A stretch of DNA of 64,000 nucleotides from Arachis hypogaea. Taxonomy: Eukaryota > Streptophyta > Magnoliopsida > Fabales > Fabaceae. Within the stretch, counting starts at the first letter, position 1. Each line of letters starts with the position of its first letter. Location of the stretch: NCBI RefSeq assembly GCF_003086295.3, contig NC_092054.1, positions 18,549,878-18,613,877 on the forward strand, in the 5' to 3' direction. Made by a program: the position numbers and the translations under genes. Shown here one piece after another: positions 45,682 through 56,200 of this stretch. The notes beneath the pieces were generated by a model. That model saw only the letters and a list, made by a program, of their open reading frames with translations. It had not been told where the DNA came from and made no database searches.

Positions 45682-46308
45682 TGTTTTGTCAATTTTTTAA
45701 CAAATCGATGGTGGTTCAATTCTAATAGTCTGGGAGCAAAACCAACTCCTCTGTGCGAGTACCAGTTTTCTAGAAGTGCATCAAACTGTCTTCAATTAGA
45801 CTAATTTTGATAATGAAAAATAAAATAAATTCGTAAAGTTGATAAATACAATTCGGAAATTAAAGTTCTTAAATAAAAAGAAAAGCAATAACAATAAGTC
45901 AAATTAAATTGAGAGACTAATAAAAAAGAATAAAGTGTAGAAAAGTGGAACAAAAGAATTAAAGAACACTTGAAGAATTAACTTAATTGAAATATTAAGT
46001 TTTACAGAAAAGAAAAAATAAATTGAATAAAGAAGATGGAAGGAACCCTACAGAAAGTGTGACTCGATCGCAAACTCAGGAAATCGCTGAGATGTGAGAA
46101 TGCTTAGAGTGTTCTTTTCTGAGTGAAAGTTCCAACCTCTTTTCACTGAAGTTTCCTAGTATTTATAAGCTAACCTTACATAACGGTAAATCGAATCACA
46201 TTAATTACAATTAATTATAATTAAAATAAATTACAATTTTGAAATACAACCGCCCTTGGTAACTGTTCCCGCTATACGATTATAGATATTCCCCATGTGA
46301 TTAATTAT
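45682..46308 (-). repeat. Element A 5' LTR, first part (interrupted by Mutator element)
   Basis: It begins TGTTTTGTCAATT on the plus strand and matches 7532-8130 of the 3' LTR up to GTGATTAATTAT, where the Mutator element enters. It has an insertion of about 20 bp near 46120 (GAGTGAAAGTTCC region) absent from the other LTR. The second part is 52428-52639. Confidence 0.93.
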
Positions 46309-46606
46309 GAGTAAAGTACCAACCCGGTCCCTGTCCATTTCCCAAAATGTCAAGACAATCCTTAATCAAAAATACGTTCCATTACGGTCCTTGACCCTGA
46401 ACTCCATCTACCAACCCGGTCCTTCTGTCACCTCCACGGCGGAAAGTCGACGGAAAATGCTGAGGTGTGAAGGCTTGGGTATGACACGGATGGCTCGGAT
46501 TGTTACGTGGAAGATAGAATCCTACATGGCAAGATGAAATGGACAGGGGTCTTTCTGTCCTCGTCCACAACACAAAAACGATGGCGTTTTGAGGGTTCCA
46601 GGCGTC
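46309..46606. repeat. Mutator element left terminal inverted repeat
   Basis: It pairs with 52125-52418. It contains ACCAACCCGGTCC twice (46318 and 46410 regions), and the gene start at 46666 lies 60 bp inside, so the repeat probably supplies the promoter for both genes. Confidence 0.92.
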
Positions 46607-46665
46607 TTTATTAGACGAGCCTGGTCGTCTATCTTCCCTGTTTTGTTTATGAAACTGATACCACC

Positions 46666-47261
46666 ATGAGCAATAGCAGAGATCGTGGGATTGGAAGAGA
46701 TGCGTCGGACGATGAGGGCAGGAGTATTTCTGTGAGCTCCGTTGGTAGTGCTGGAGCGAGGATGAAGAAAAGATTCGTTGCCCCGAAATGCAATTGTGGG
46801 ATGCATGCAATTTTATTCATGTCATCAACACAGTCGAACCCTAAAAAGCTATTCTTTAGATGCCTAAATTTTAAGGTATGAAACAGTTAGTTATGTTGCT
46901 ATTCATGCCAAGATCTGTAGCAGGCATCTCTGCATTAATAATTTGAGTTTTCTTTCTTTTTATTGTGCAGACTGCACAAGGTCATTGCAAATATTTTCAA
47001 TGGTTGGATGAATATGTTTCACTGTTTGAAGAGGAGCAAGTAAATGATGGCAGTCCTTATGGTCGGAATCGAAAGCAAAATCATTTTTTGGATGCAACCG
47101 TTTGGATGGAGGAGAAAGTGACAAAGCTAGAGGACAGAGTTTCTGGGTTAGAGTTGCAGTTGAAAAATTCTAGCCACGTTAAGTGTAATAGGTGGTTTAG
47201 TTATCCATTGATAGTTGTTGTGTTTGTCTTTAGAGTTGTATGTGCAAATTATCTCCTTTAG
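46666..47261 (+). CDS. GRF-type zinc-finger, coiled-coil, membrane protein carried by the Mutator element
   Basis: Two exons (46666-46875 and 46971-47261, GT/AG borders, frame kept) give 166 residues. Residues 1-40 are Ser/Gly/Asp-rich. Residues 42-81 form the zinc ribbon: C42, C44, C66 and C76 with FFRC and HCKYFQW, the GRF family pattern, although the Gly-Arg-Phe core is changed to Lys-Leu-Phe. About 120-143 is a heptad coiled coil (MEEKVTKLEDRVSGLELQL). The last 20 residues are hydrophobic (YPLIVVVFVFRVV) and may be a tail anchor. GRF fingers bind single-stranded nucleic acid in other proteins. It converges with the transposase. It shows no stop, so it may still be expressible from the left inverted repeat. 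Confidence 0.75.
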
Positions 47262-47711
47262 AGTGGATAGCAGATAGTTAGTGTATCTTGTTGGTTTTGT
47301 GTTGGAAGTTCTTGTTGCTGAAATAGTTGTATTGTATCAGTTAACAGTGTAAATCCGAGTTTATTAAATGAAACAGCTGTGTTGGTTGTTTGGAAAAGTT
47401 TCATTGTGTCAAAAAGTAGAATGTGTTATACTTGAATCATTTCATACCATGAAAATCAATCCAGTAATAACTAACAGTAATATGTAACATTAACAACTGC
47501 AAACAGCCACCAAATGTCAACATGTTGTTCACAAAATAACTCCAAAAGTGGGCAACATATAGCAAGACAAAAAAAAGAGTATTATAGGCCCTTAATTCAC
47601 ATATGCTATCAAAATAGAAAGCATAAAATTGTTTGTGGTGACTATATATAAGCTAGTTTATCAAAAAGTCAGCATCTTCTTTTAACTTGACATAAACTTA
47701 GGACCACACTT

Positions 47712-50700
47712 CTAGTTCTTCCTAGGAGGCCTAAATCCAGGAGTGGGAATGAACTTGAATAGTTTTGATGCAGTCCCAGAAACTGCTGCGGCCATTGTCT
47801 CGGCACTAAGACCATGTTGTTGACTTGGTTTAGGCATCCTTGATCCAGTAGGAACATTAGTATCATTGTTGGGTGGAATTTCTGTGTTGGTAGGAGTGGA
47901 AGGCCTGAAGTGAGGTCCAATGATTGGGGGAATCTGATTCACCACAGAAGCTTGAACAAAGGGGGAGGAGATTGGTGGCCTAACAATTAGTTGCTTCATC
48001 CTTTGTGGAGGTGGATTATTGAAGATGGGGGTCTCAGATGCTCCCTGCAAACCAACAAGATTGCATTATATGAAACAAAAAGTAAAACTAAGACATTGCT
48101 ATTTATAATGCAATTGTGAATTATTCTGGTCACTTACAACTTTTGGTTGGAGAGCAGACTGTGAAAGAGGAATTTCATCTCCTTGTCCCAGTGTTGTACC
48201 TTCCTTTGGTGTTGATTTAGGTAGTTTTTTTTTTTTGTTTTTTTTGCCTTTGTCTACATTCATGAATAGTACTCTATCTCAATCTAGAGTCAACAATAGA
48301 ACTCATGTGAATATGTAAACAAATTAATCCTACAAACTACTTACCACAGGATCCAAGATTGTACCTTCAACACTAGTAGTCATGTTGTTTTCCTCACCAA
48401 CCTGGTTCTATGTGGGTCATCATACAGAACAGACATTTAAGTACTGGATCAATCTTTGCAATAACAATTAAATCCATAACCAATCTATCATGTGACACTT
48501 AAATCCCTAACCATTATAAAAATATGACAAATCGATCCCTAAAGCAGGCAAACCTGGGTGGTGCTAGCAGAGTCCACTGTTGGAGCAGACTGCTTCAAAT
48601 TCCTCCTTTCCTTCTTGGTCATAGGCTTCCAATTTGGGTCTTTGGATGGATTGGAGCATGTTTTATAGTAATGACCCTTTTGGCCACACCTGTTACAAGT
48701 CACTTCGAATGACTTTTTGGCTTTGTGGGAATTCATCTCTGTCTCCACAGAATCGACTTTTCTCTTCATCTTTGGACGATGTGCAGCTTTCTTAATTGGG
48801 GGAGGTAGTGGTTGTGGTGAATCAGTTGGGTTCCAGTATTCTTCACTGTTAACTGGATTAATGCAGACAGAATAGGCTGATCTGATAGCATCCATAGTGA
48901 GCCATTTATGCACAAAGTCCTCTGGCTTCAACCCCATCTTAGTCATGGCTGCAACCGCATGTCTGCAAGGCATACCTGCACACAGATGATGTTAAAAAAA
49001 TATTAAGTAGTTAAAGACTCAGCATTTGATAACTAAACCAGCCATATAAGACGATGAATTGTATACCAGTTAGCTGCCACACATTGCAAGTACATGTCTT
49101 GCTTTGTAAGTTTACTCCCACTTTGTGCCTTTGCATATGAACCTCGAACAAAACTCTATCAGAATCACCAGCCCAGGTTGCTCTCCACTTGGTACTCTTG
49201 GGCTTGATAAACTAGTCAAGCTTCTTCTGCTGCACAGGGGCCAAGATACCAGTGTGGTGCTCCAGTCTCTTCTTGTGCATAGCCCTTTTCCTCATGATGT
49301 AACACCTCAAGTCTTCACACATTGACAGAATTGGCTTCTTCCTGTATTCAACAATTTTTGCATTCCACACCTCACACATATTGTTCCTTATGTTATCAAC
49401 CTTGGGTCCATGGCTGAAGTAGGCCTTGCACCACACACCCGGGTCAAACCTCTGTAGATACTCCCAGGCTCCCTCATTCATGTTCTTTAATTTCTCCATT
49501 GCACTTCTGAATTCTTAAATTGTTGTACAACGAGGCACTCCCATACCATCTACTTTGTTTGTTCATCTTTGAAATGTTTTATAAAGTTCTTCCAAATATG
49601 AAGAACACAGTTTCAGTGATGGGCAGTAGGGTTAACTTCCTTCATTGCCAGCTCCAAACCCTATGGCAGATTCATAACACAATATCAGTGTGTTTAATAT
49701 CAGTAAAAGGTAAACTGAACATGTGACATTTAACAGAACATGTAATTAACTTAAAATAATTTAATTATGATAATAAGGTATACTTGTTAAATAACTTAAC
49801 ATAATTAACTTACTTTTTGTTGGTCGGAAATAAAGTTCCAGCCATGTTGTGGAACTTCACCCAGGTCTTCTTTCAGTAAAGTTAAAAACCACTTCCATGT
49901 CTCCTTGCATTCATTCGGGACCACTGCATATGCAATGACATAGAAGTGGTTATTTGCGTCTTGACCCACCGCACTTAGAAGCTGGCCACCATAACGACCC
50001 TTCAAGAAGCAGCCATCCAACCCTATTAGTGGCCTATATCCCTCCTTAAACCCCTTCTTACAGGCATCCAAACTAATGTATAACCTATCGAATAGTGGCA
50101 GGGATTCAGGTTGGGGAATTACTTCCATCAAGGCAGTTGATCCTGGGTTACTTCTATGCAATTCCATCAGGTAATCCCGTGTCTTTCCATACTGTGCCTT
50201 TTCACTCCCAATGACAACCTCTCTCGCAACCTTCAATGCTCTAGCTACCATTCTAAGATTCACTTTCACATTGTATTCATCTATGATATGATCCCTGGCT
50301 GCACCTAGCTTCAGGTCAGGCTCTGTAAAGAGCTTCTTAACTAACTTATCAGTGACACATGCTCTGTCAGCCAAGTTGCTACCAAAATCCCTTCCACAGT
50401 TGTGTTCATTGTAAAGAGTTTTGATCTGAAAGCAACCTTTTGAACTGTTCCAGCTTATAAAAACTAGCCAAGGACATTTTTCACCTGCACAAGCTGCTCT
50501 CACCCTCAGCTTCTCATTCTTAATATATAGAACATCTTTACCCTCGTGAACAAAATAATCTTTCAGGGCCTTCTTGAATGACTCCATGGTGGGGAACAAC
50601 TGTCCAACCTTAAATTGGACCTCACCATATCCAGTGTCCTCATCAAAAGTATCATAGGCTGTTTTACCCTCATCTCCAGATGAAACTGGACTGTTGAACA

Positions 50701-51598
50701 CATCACTTTCATACTCATAAGGTTTCTCATACTCACTCTCCAGCTCTGCTGCAGTTGGGTCTGGTACATGGTCTTCACCTCCATTAGCAGCATTTATTGT
50801 ATCCTGCCCAGCAGGCCCATGTTGTCTGGAGCTTCTTGGGCCTCCCAGATCTGGCCCAGGCCCACTGTTCTCCCCCTGCATATCTTGCCTACCAAGCCCA
50901 TCCTTTAGCACATGTTTTCTCCTAGCACCAGAGTATTTTCTACTAGCCCTTCTCTTAGCTATTTTAGGGGACATTTTTGGCCCATCTTCTGCTGACTTAG
51001 TCCCCTTCTTCTTAGCCACACCAGTTTTTTTTCTTCCTTTAAGTGACACCTTCTCTTTAACTCGAGTCTTCTGCTTGTTCTTCCTCCTATTCAAACTGTC
51101 ATCACTCCCACTGTCATCAGACTCATAACCAGGAGGAGGCGGTTTGTAAGCCTCATCCTCAGCGCTTTCGTATCCATCATCCGAGGAAGATGATGATGAC
51201 TTAAGCGAATTGACATCACTGGCAATCACATCCTCCTCCACAACTCCCTCACCAACTACCTCTGGCAAGTCCACAGGATGATCAAAGTAGATGTAAAATT
51301 CATCTGTGTGCCTGTTCTTATCAATCCCCTCCCTCAGTTCGTTAATTTCTTTATCCCCATGAATGGCATGAAGGCCAGATTCCATATCAGAGGCAGTCAT
51401 ATCACACCAGTACATTGCCTTAAACTCCACATAGCCTAACTCTTTAAACAAAACAACTAGATCAAAGTAATTAATCAGGTCAACATCCATTGGTGGCCAC
51501 CTATGAACTTTTCCATCCATGTACCTAAGATTTCCTTCACTGTCCTTCGTGAAATTCCCCCCATGGTGAAACACAGGGGTAACCAGACATTCAGACAT
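47712..51598 (-). pseudogene. MuDR-type (MULE) transposase gene, broken
   Basis: Exon 1 (51598-49814) encodes a PB1-like N-terminus (FHHGGNFTKDSEG ... WPPMDVDLINYF), a Ser/Asp/Lys-rich middle, the MuDR DNA-binding domain (FPTMESFKKALKDYFVHEGK ... CPWLVF), and the start of the DDE domain with D528 (GLDGCFLKGRYGG) and D592 (ISDQQ). Exon 2 (49660-49067) holds the rest of the catalytic domain (CEVWNAKIVEYRKKP probably carries the Glu) and the first half of a SWIM finger (CTCNVW). Exon 3 (48976-48554) completes it (MPCRHAV) and adds a CCHC knuckle (CNRCGQKGHYYKTC). Further short exons run to a Pro-rich tail ending at 47712. Lesions are confined to exon 2: a TGA at HHxNC, a TAG after DEQTK, a frameshift and a TAA near 49515. 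Confidence 0.9.
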
Positions 51599-52124
51599 CT
51601 GGAAAAGTGCAATAAAATTTTGTTAACTCCTAAATAAAAAATTTAAACATGCAACACAGTTTCTTCAATCTTACATCAATTTAACAGCCAATCCTAATAA
51701 TCTGTTCCAACTATCACTAATATTTTAACTCATCTCTACACTTTCATTTTATTTAAATACATAAAACTCCTAGGATATGGCAACAGAAACACTTTTTTAA
51801 CCTCTCTCTACCCCCACCAACGCTGAATGCAAACAAGAATGGTAGAATGAGGACCACACACAAGCAAAACAGTGAAAGCGACATTAACGACACCTACCTC
51901 AGCAATCAATGCTGTGTGCCGAACCGTCCAACTTCCGTCAAGAGCGTCGTCCAACAACCGTCCACGTCTCCGTCAAGAGCTTCGTCAGAAACCTTGTCAC
52001 CAAGATTTTCACTAGTCACCACTGCCTTGATGGAGAAGAGAGCTGTCTGCTAGGGTTTAGAATATAATTGTATTACAGAGACAAGGGGTCTTTAGGGGAT
52101 AACATATAAGGCGCGAAACCAAAC

Positions 52125-52418
52125 GACGCCTGGAAACCTCAAAATGCCATCGTTTTTGTGTTGTGGACGAGGACAGAAAGGCCCCTGTCCATTTCATCTT
52201 GCCATGTAGGATTCTATCTTCCACGTAACAATCCGAGCCATCCGTGTCATACCCAAGCCTTCACACCTCAGTATTTTCCGTCGACTTTCCGCCGTGAAGA
52301 TGACAGAAGGACCGGGTTGGCAGACGGAGTTCAGGGTCAGGGACCGTAATGGAACGTGTTTTTGGTGATCGTCTTGACATTTTGGGAAATGGACAGGGAC
52401 CGGGTTGGTACTTTACTC
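52125..52418. repeat. Mutator element right terminal inverted repeat
   Basis: Complement of the left repeat with a few substitutions. The transposase start at 51598 lies about 530 bp inside. The intervening 51602-52124 is probably its 5' untranslated region and upstream DNA. Confidence 0.92.
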
Positions 52419-52427
52419 ATTAATTAT

Positions 52428-52639
52428 CCACTAACATGCTCACTTCTTTGACCACTCGACTAAATCTGCGAAAGTCCTCCTTCAAATCGAATCTCCCTCT
52501 CGACTTAGCTTCTTCGATTTCGACAAAGTAATTGGAAACAATTTCCGTGTCAGCAACTCCCAAACTTAACCTCCTAAGTACATTTTCTCGAAAACCCATA
52601 CTTAATATTTTTCGATTTGACTATTTCTTTGGATCAACA
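52428..52639 (-). repeat. Element A 5' LTR, second part
   Basis: It resumes the LTR after the Mutator element and ends GGATCAACA. It has lost about 17 bp near 52628 relative to 8342-8360. The right CATGG TSD follows at 52640-52644. Confidence 0.93.
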
Positions 52640-52644
52640 CATGG

Positions 52645-53252
52645 CACATCAAACATTAATATCTTTAGATTTTAGGTGCTGACCATCATTTGATTGCTTG
52701 ACATATGAATACTTTCAAATTACCAACTATCCAAAGATTATATATTAATTTTTTTAATTTTCAACTGTTTCGACTTTCGAGTTTCGACTGCAACGGTATT
52801 TTTTTTAATCTTGAATTGCATTGATTTTTGTGGCCAATTTTCGGTTAATTCCATTGAATATTCTGTCCAACTCTCATAACTGTGGCTATTAAATTGTTTT
52901 GCCAACAATTAGAAACAGAGAAAACAGAAAGTGAAAAAATAAAATAAAATAAAAAAACAAAACCGACTTTAGTAACGTCATGTAGATAGCACAAAAATGT
53001 TTTGGAAACTAACTCCAACAAATCCTTGAGTCCAGATCAACAAAGGAATAAGCATGACAAATTTCGGAGCGGTTAGTAACAATATTTGATCCATATATAG
53101 CAAATATGACAAATAAAATACATAGGAGAAGGACAACATATTTTGTCATCACCAATAGTTTTTTATTTTTTATTTTTTATTCTTTTGGGTATCTTCAAAC
53201 GTGAATTTTGATTCCAATAATCTACCCCAAACCACACCAGCCACCATCAGTA
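52645..53252 (+). other. Upstream region of the kinase gene
   Basis: This is the only sequence between the nested elements and the kinase start codon, about 600 bp. It is AT-rich and contains the TATA candidate at 53092-53100. I see no other gene. Confidence 0.5.
53092..53100 (+). promoter_or_regulatory. Candidate TATA box of the USP-kinase gene
   Basis: CATATATAG lies 153 bp before the ATG at 53253, with an AT-rich flank. It is the best placed TATA-like sequence; there is no transcript evidence. Confidence 0.4.
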
Positions 53253-56200
53253 ATGGTAGATTTCAGAAAATCAGCATCAGCTAAGCCTAAAAATAGTGGT
53301 GGCCCTACGACTGTGATCGCCGTGACCAGTGGCCGGAAAAGCCAATACGCCATCCAGTGGGCCGTAGAACATATTCTGAAGAAGAATTCCTCTTGCATTC
53401 TCATTCACGTTCAGACCAATCGTTTGTACCATCGTAGGTTTCCTTGTGCTTCTTAAATTTTAATAACATAAACACATTTCTATATTTTCAATACTTATAT
53501 GTTAAATATAAAATAAAGTTTTTGAAAAAGTACACATTACATGTTCTCTAGAGGCATTCAATAATTTCTCACCTCCTCCTTTGGTGGTGGTTTTTGAACC
53601 TTGGAAGCATAGCTAATAATTTCTCACATCCATTTAATTAAAGGTTTAATTATTCTGTTGGTCCTATAGTTTCGTGAAATTTTCAATTAGGTCCCTATAC
53701 TTTTTTTTTAATTGGGTCTTTGCACTAAATTTTTTTTCAATTAAGTCCCTTTTAATAATAATTGACTTAATTTTATAGGGACCTAACTAAAAAAAAAGAA
53801 TTGGTATAGAGACCTAAATAAAAAGAAAAAAAAAAGTGTAGGGACCCAATTAAAAAAAAATTTGTGCAAGGACTCAATTAAAAGAAAAAAAAAAGTATAG
53901 GAACCTAATTGAAAATTTCGCAAAATTATAGGACCAACAGAGTAATTAAACCTTAATTAAATTGTTTACAATTGTAACTGAGATTGCAATAAAATTAAAG
54001 TTTACACCTATAGCATTAAGCAATAAAATAATTGTATGGAAGTTAAAAAATCATGATGGATAATTATTTATGTTGATTTAATTTGGCACTATTTGGGATT
54101 TTCATCAGTTGTTGGTTAATATCAATTATTAATTCTTCTTATCTTTAGATAGATAAATTATTCACAAAGACTTTATTCACATATAGTTTTGTATGTCTTT
54201 TTATGTAAACTTTAATGTTTTCTAAATCTTTTATTAGTGACATTATTATTTTGATCACTTTTAGAACAATATATTATTCACATAAAATATTTGTTACATG
54301 CATTAGAGCCGTAATAAACAAACTCAATAATTCATTCTTTGTTGAATAAGGATAAAGTATTATTTAGTTTATAACATTTGGGTTAAGTCTTAATTTCGTT
54401 CTTAATGTTTGAAACTTTATATTTTTATCTCAAACATTTTATTTCATTATATTTTAATCTTTTGATTAAGATTCGATTTTTTCTTCCAAAAATACCTCTT
54501 TTTCTATTATAATTTTTTTTGGACAGCAGTAAAAATTATAATTATAATAGTCAGAGTGCATAGTTATTAGTAATTTGAGAATGAAAGTGATAGAATAATA
54601 AAAAAATTTAAATAGTATGAAATATAATATCTAAAATAAAAATAAAACATTTAAAATATTAAGAATAAAGTTAAAACTTAACCTAAATGTTAAGGATTAT
54701 AGCACCGCTTTATCCATATAACAAGAGTAGTGCTAGGGAGCCAATGGCCTAAGTGTACAATGTGTACAATGGGTATGAATAAAATGAACATCACCTACTA
54801 TGTAGAATAATCATCCGGATACCAGGGATAATAAACATCTCATATTATAAAAAATTAATTTTGGGTTCACCAAGGTTCGAATTCTTGATCTTCCGAATTT
54901 GAAACTCTAATACCATATCCTGAAACTACTCATCCCAAAAACGTAACCTGACAGAACAATGTAACACTAATAATCATATCTCTAATACTTTCTAAACTAT
55001 CATTGTACGCTTTGTACGCTTAGATCATTGGCTCCCTATACTTTCTCATATAACAATTACCAATCCTTTATTGTTTATTTGTGCAGAGAATGGTGTTGGA
55101 CCTAGTCATTGTCGTCCACCAACTGAAGAAGAATGGCAACGGATTTTTCTCCCTTTCAGAGGGCTTTGTGCTCGAAAAGGGGTTAGTTATCCAACAAAAA
55201 TGAGAAGAAAAAAAAAATATTAGTTTTTAATCATTATCTTTTTTGTCTACGTTATCTTTGAAATAGTAAATAAGAATTGAACAGGGTATTTAGTATTTGG
55301 TGAAAACTCACGTGAAGTCGACTTCACGTGAAGTTAATGTCTGAGAGCCGTTAGATGATTTGACTTATTTGATTAAATTTTTATCTAGCGACTCTCAGAT
55401 ATCAACTTCACGTGAAGTCGACTACACCTGAGTTTCTACCTTAATATTTACTTTAAAAATATTAAAAATTATGTTTAGTTTGAAAAAAAAAAAATAATTT
55501 GTGGTTGTGGACGCTTATTATTTCAGATTGTAGCGACAGAGTTGGTGTTACAAGGCGCTAACGTTACCAGTGCACTTACTCAATACGTAAATGAAAACTA
55601 TATTAGTAGCGTCATTGTTGGTGCTTCCCAATGGAATTCTTTTATAAGGTTGAATTCTTTTATCTCACAATCATGCATACTCAAGCATTTCCAATAAGTA
55701 AAAATCTCTTGCGGTCCATGAGATATATTTTTAGCTTTAATTATTTTGTAAATCTCGATAATTTTATCAAATTTTTAATTAAATTTTTATATTATATCAG
55801 ATTTTGTAACTAAGTCTTTATCATGATAAAAAATTAAAATTAACAAAAAAAATTCTGTTAACTAAATATTAAATATGTTCGTTTTATTTAATAAAATATT
55901 TTTTTTAATTTCAATATTTTTATCACGATAAAAATTTAATTACCAAATCTAATATAATATAAGAATTTAATTAAAAAATATATATAAAAATCTAATTAAA
56001 ATTTTCAATAAAAATATAAAACTACCAAAATAATTAAACCATATTTTTATGTTGTGCTTCTTAAGCATAACTAAAATACCATGGCCTTGATTTTATTTTA
56101 TTTTATTTTTTTTCAGGAAATTTAAAAATACGGATGTGGCAGCTAGCTTAGCCAAGTCTTTGCCAGATTTTTGCTCAATATATGTTATATCGAAAGGAAA

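Larger units (their letters stand above)
46309..52418. mobile_element. Mutator (MuDR-type) element, 6110 bp, with two convergent genes, TSD ATTAATTAT
   Basis: Inverted repeats of about 295 bp (46309-46606 and 52125-52418) start GAGTAAAGTACCAACCCGG and stay over 90 % similar by eye. ATTAATTAT lies at 46300-46308 and 52419-52427, while the other LTR of element A has it once. One gene starts at each end and both point inward: a GRF zinc-finger gene (plus, 46666-47261) and a MuDR-type transposase (minus, 51598-47712). This two-gene convergent layout resembles maize MuDR, whose second gene is unrelated in sequence as far as I can tell. The transposase has stops, so this copy cannot act alone. Confidence 0.93.
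7532..52639 (-). mobile_element. Element A: Tat-lineage Ty3/gypsy retrotransposon, outermost of the nest
   Basis: Two matching LTRs (7532-8368 and 45682-46308 plus 52428-52639) face the same way and are bounded by CATGG at 7527-7531 and 52640-52644. One insertion event therefore explains the outer boundaries. Read on the minus strand the order is 5' LTR, primer site, gag, protease, RT, RNase H, second RNase H, integrase, an antisense gene, PPT, 3' LTR. The second RNase H and the antisense gene between integrase and the 3' LTR point to the Tat clade (Ogre/Retand/Grande type). Subtracting element B and the Mutator element leaves about 12.3 kb. Every coding region has stops or frameshifts, so it is dead. 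Confidence 0.9.

Noticed and set aside
46382..46810. Minus-strand 142-codon frame with a Ser/Pro/His-rich translation
   Set aside because: It runs through the terminal inverted repeat of the Mutator element, and part of it recurs at 52158-52349 on the other strand for that reason. Non-coding.
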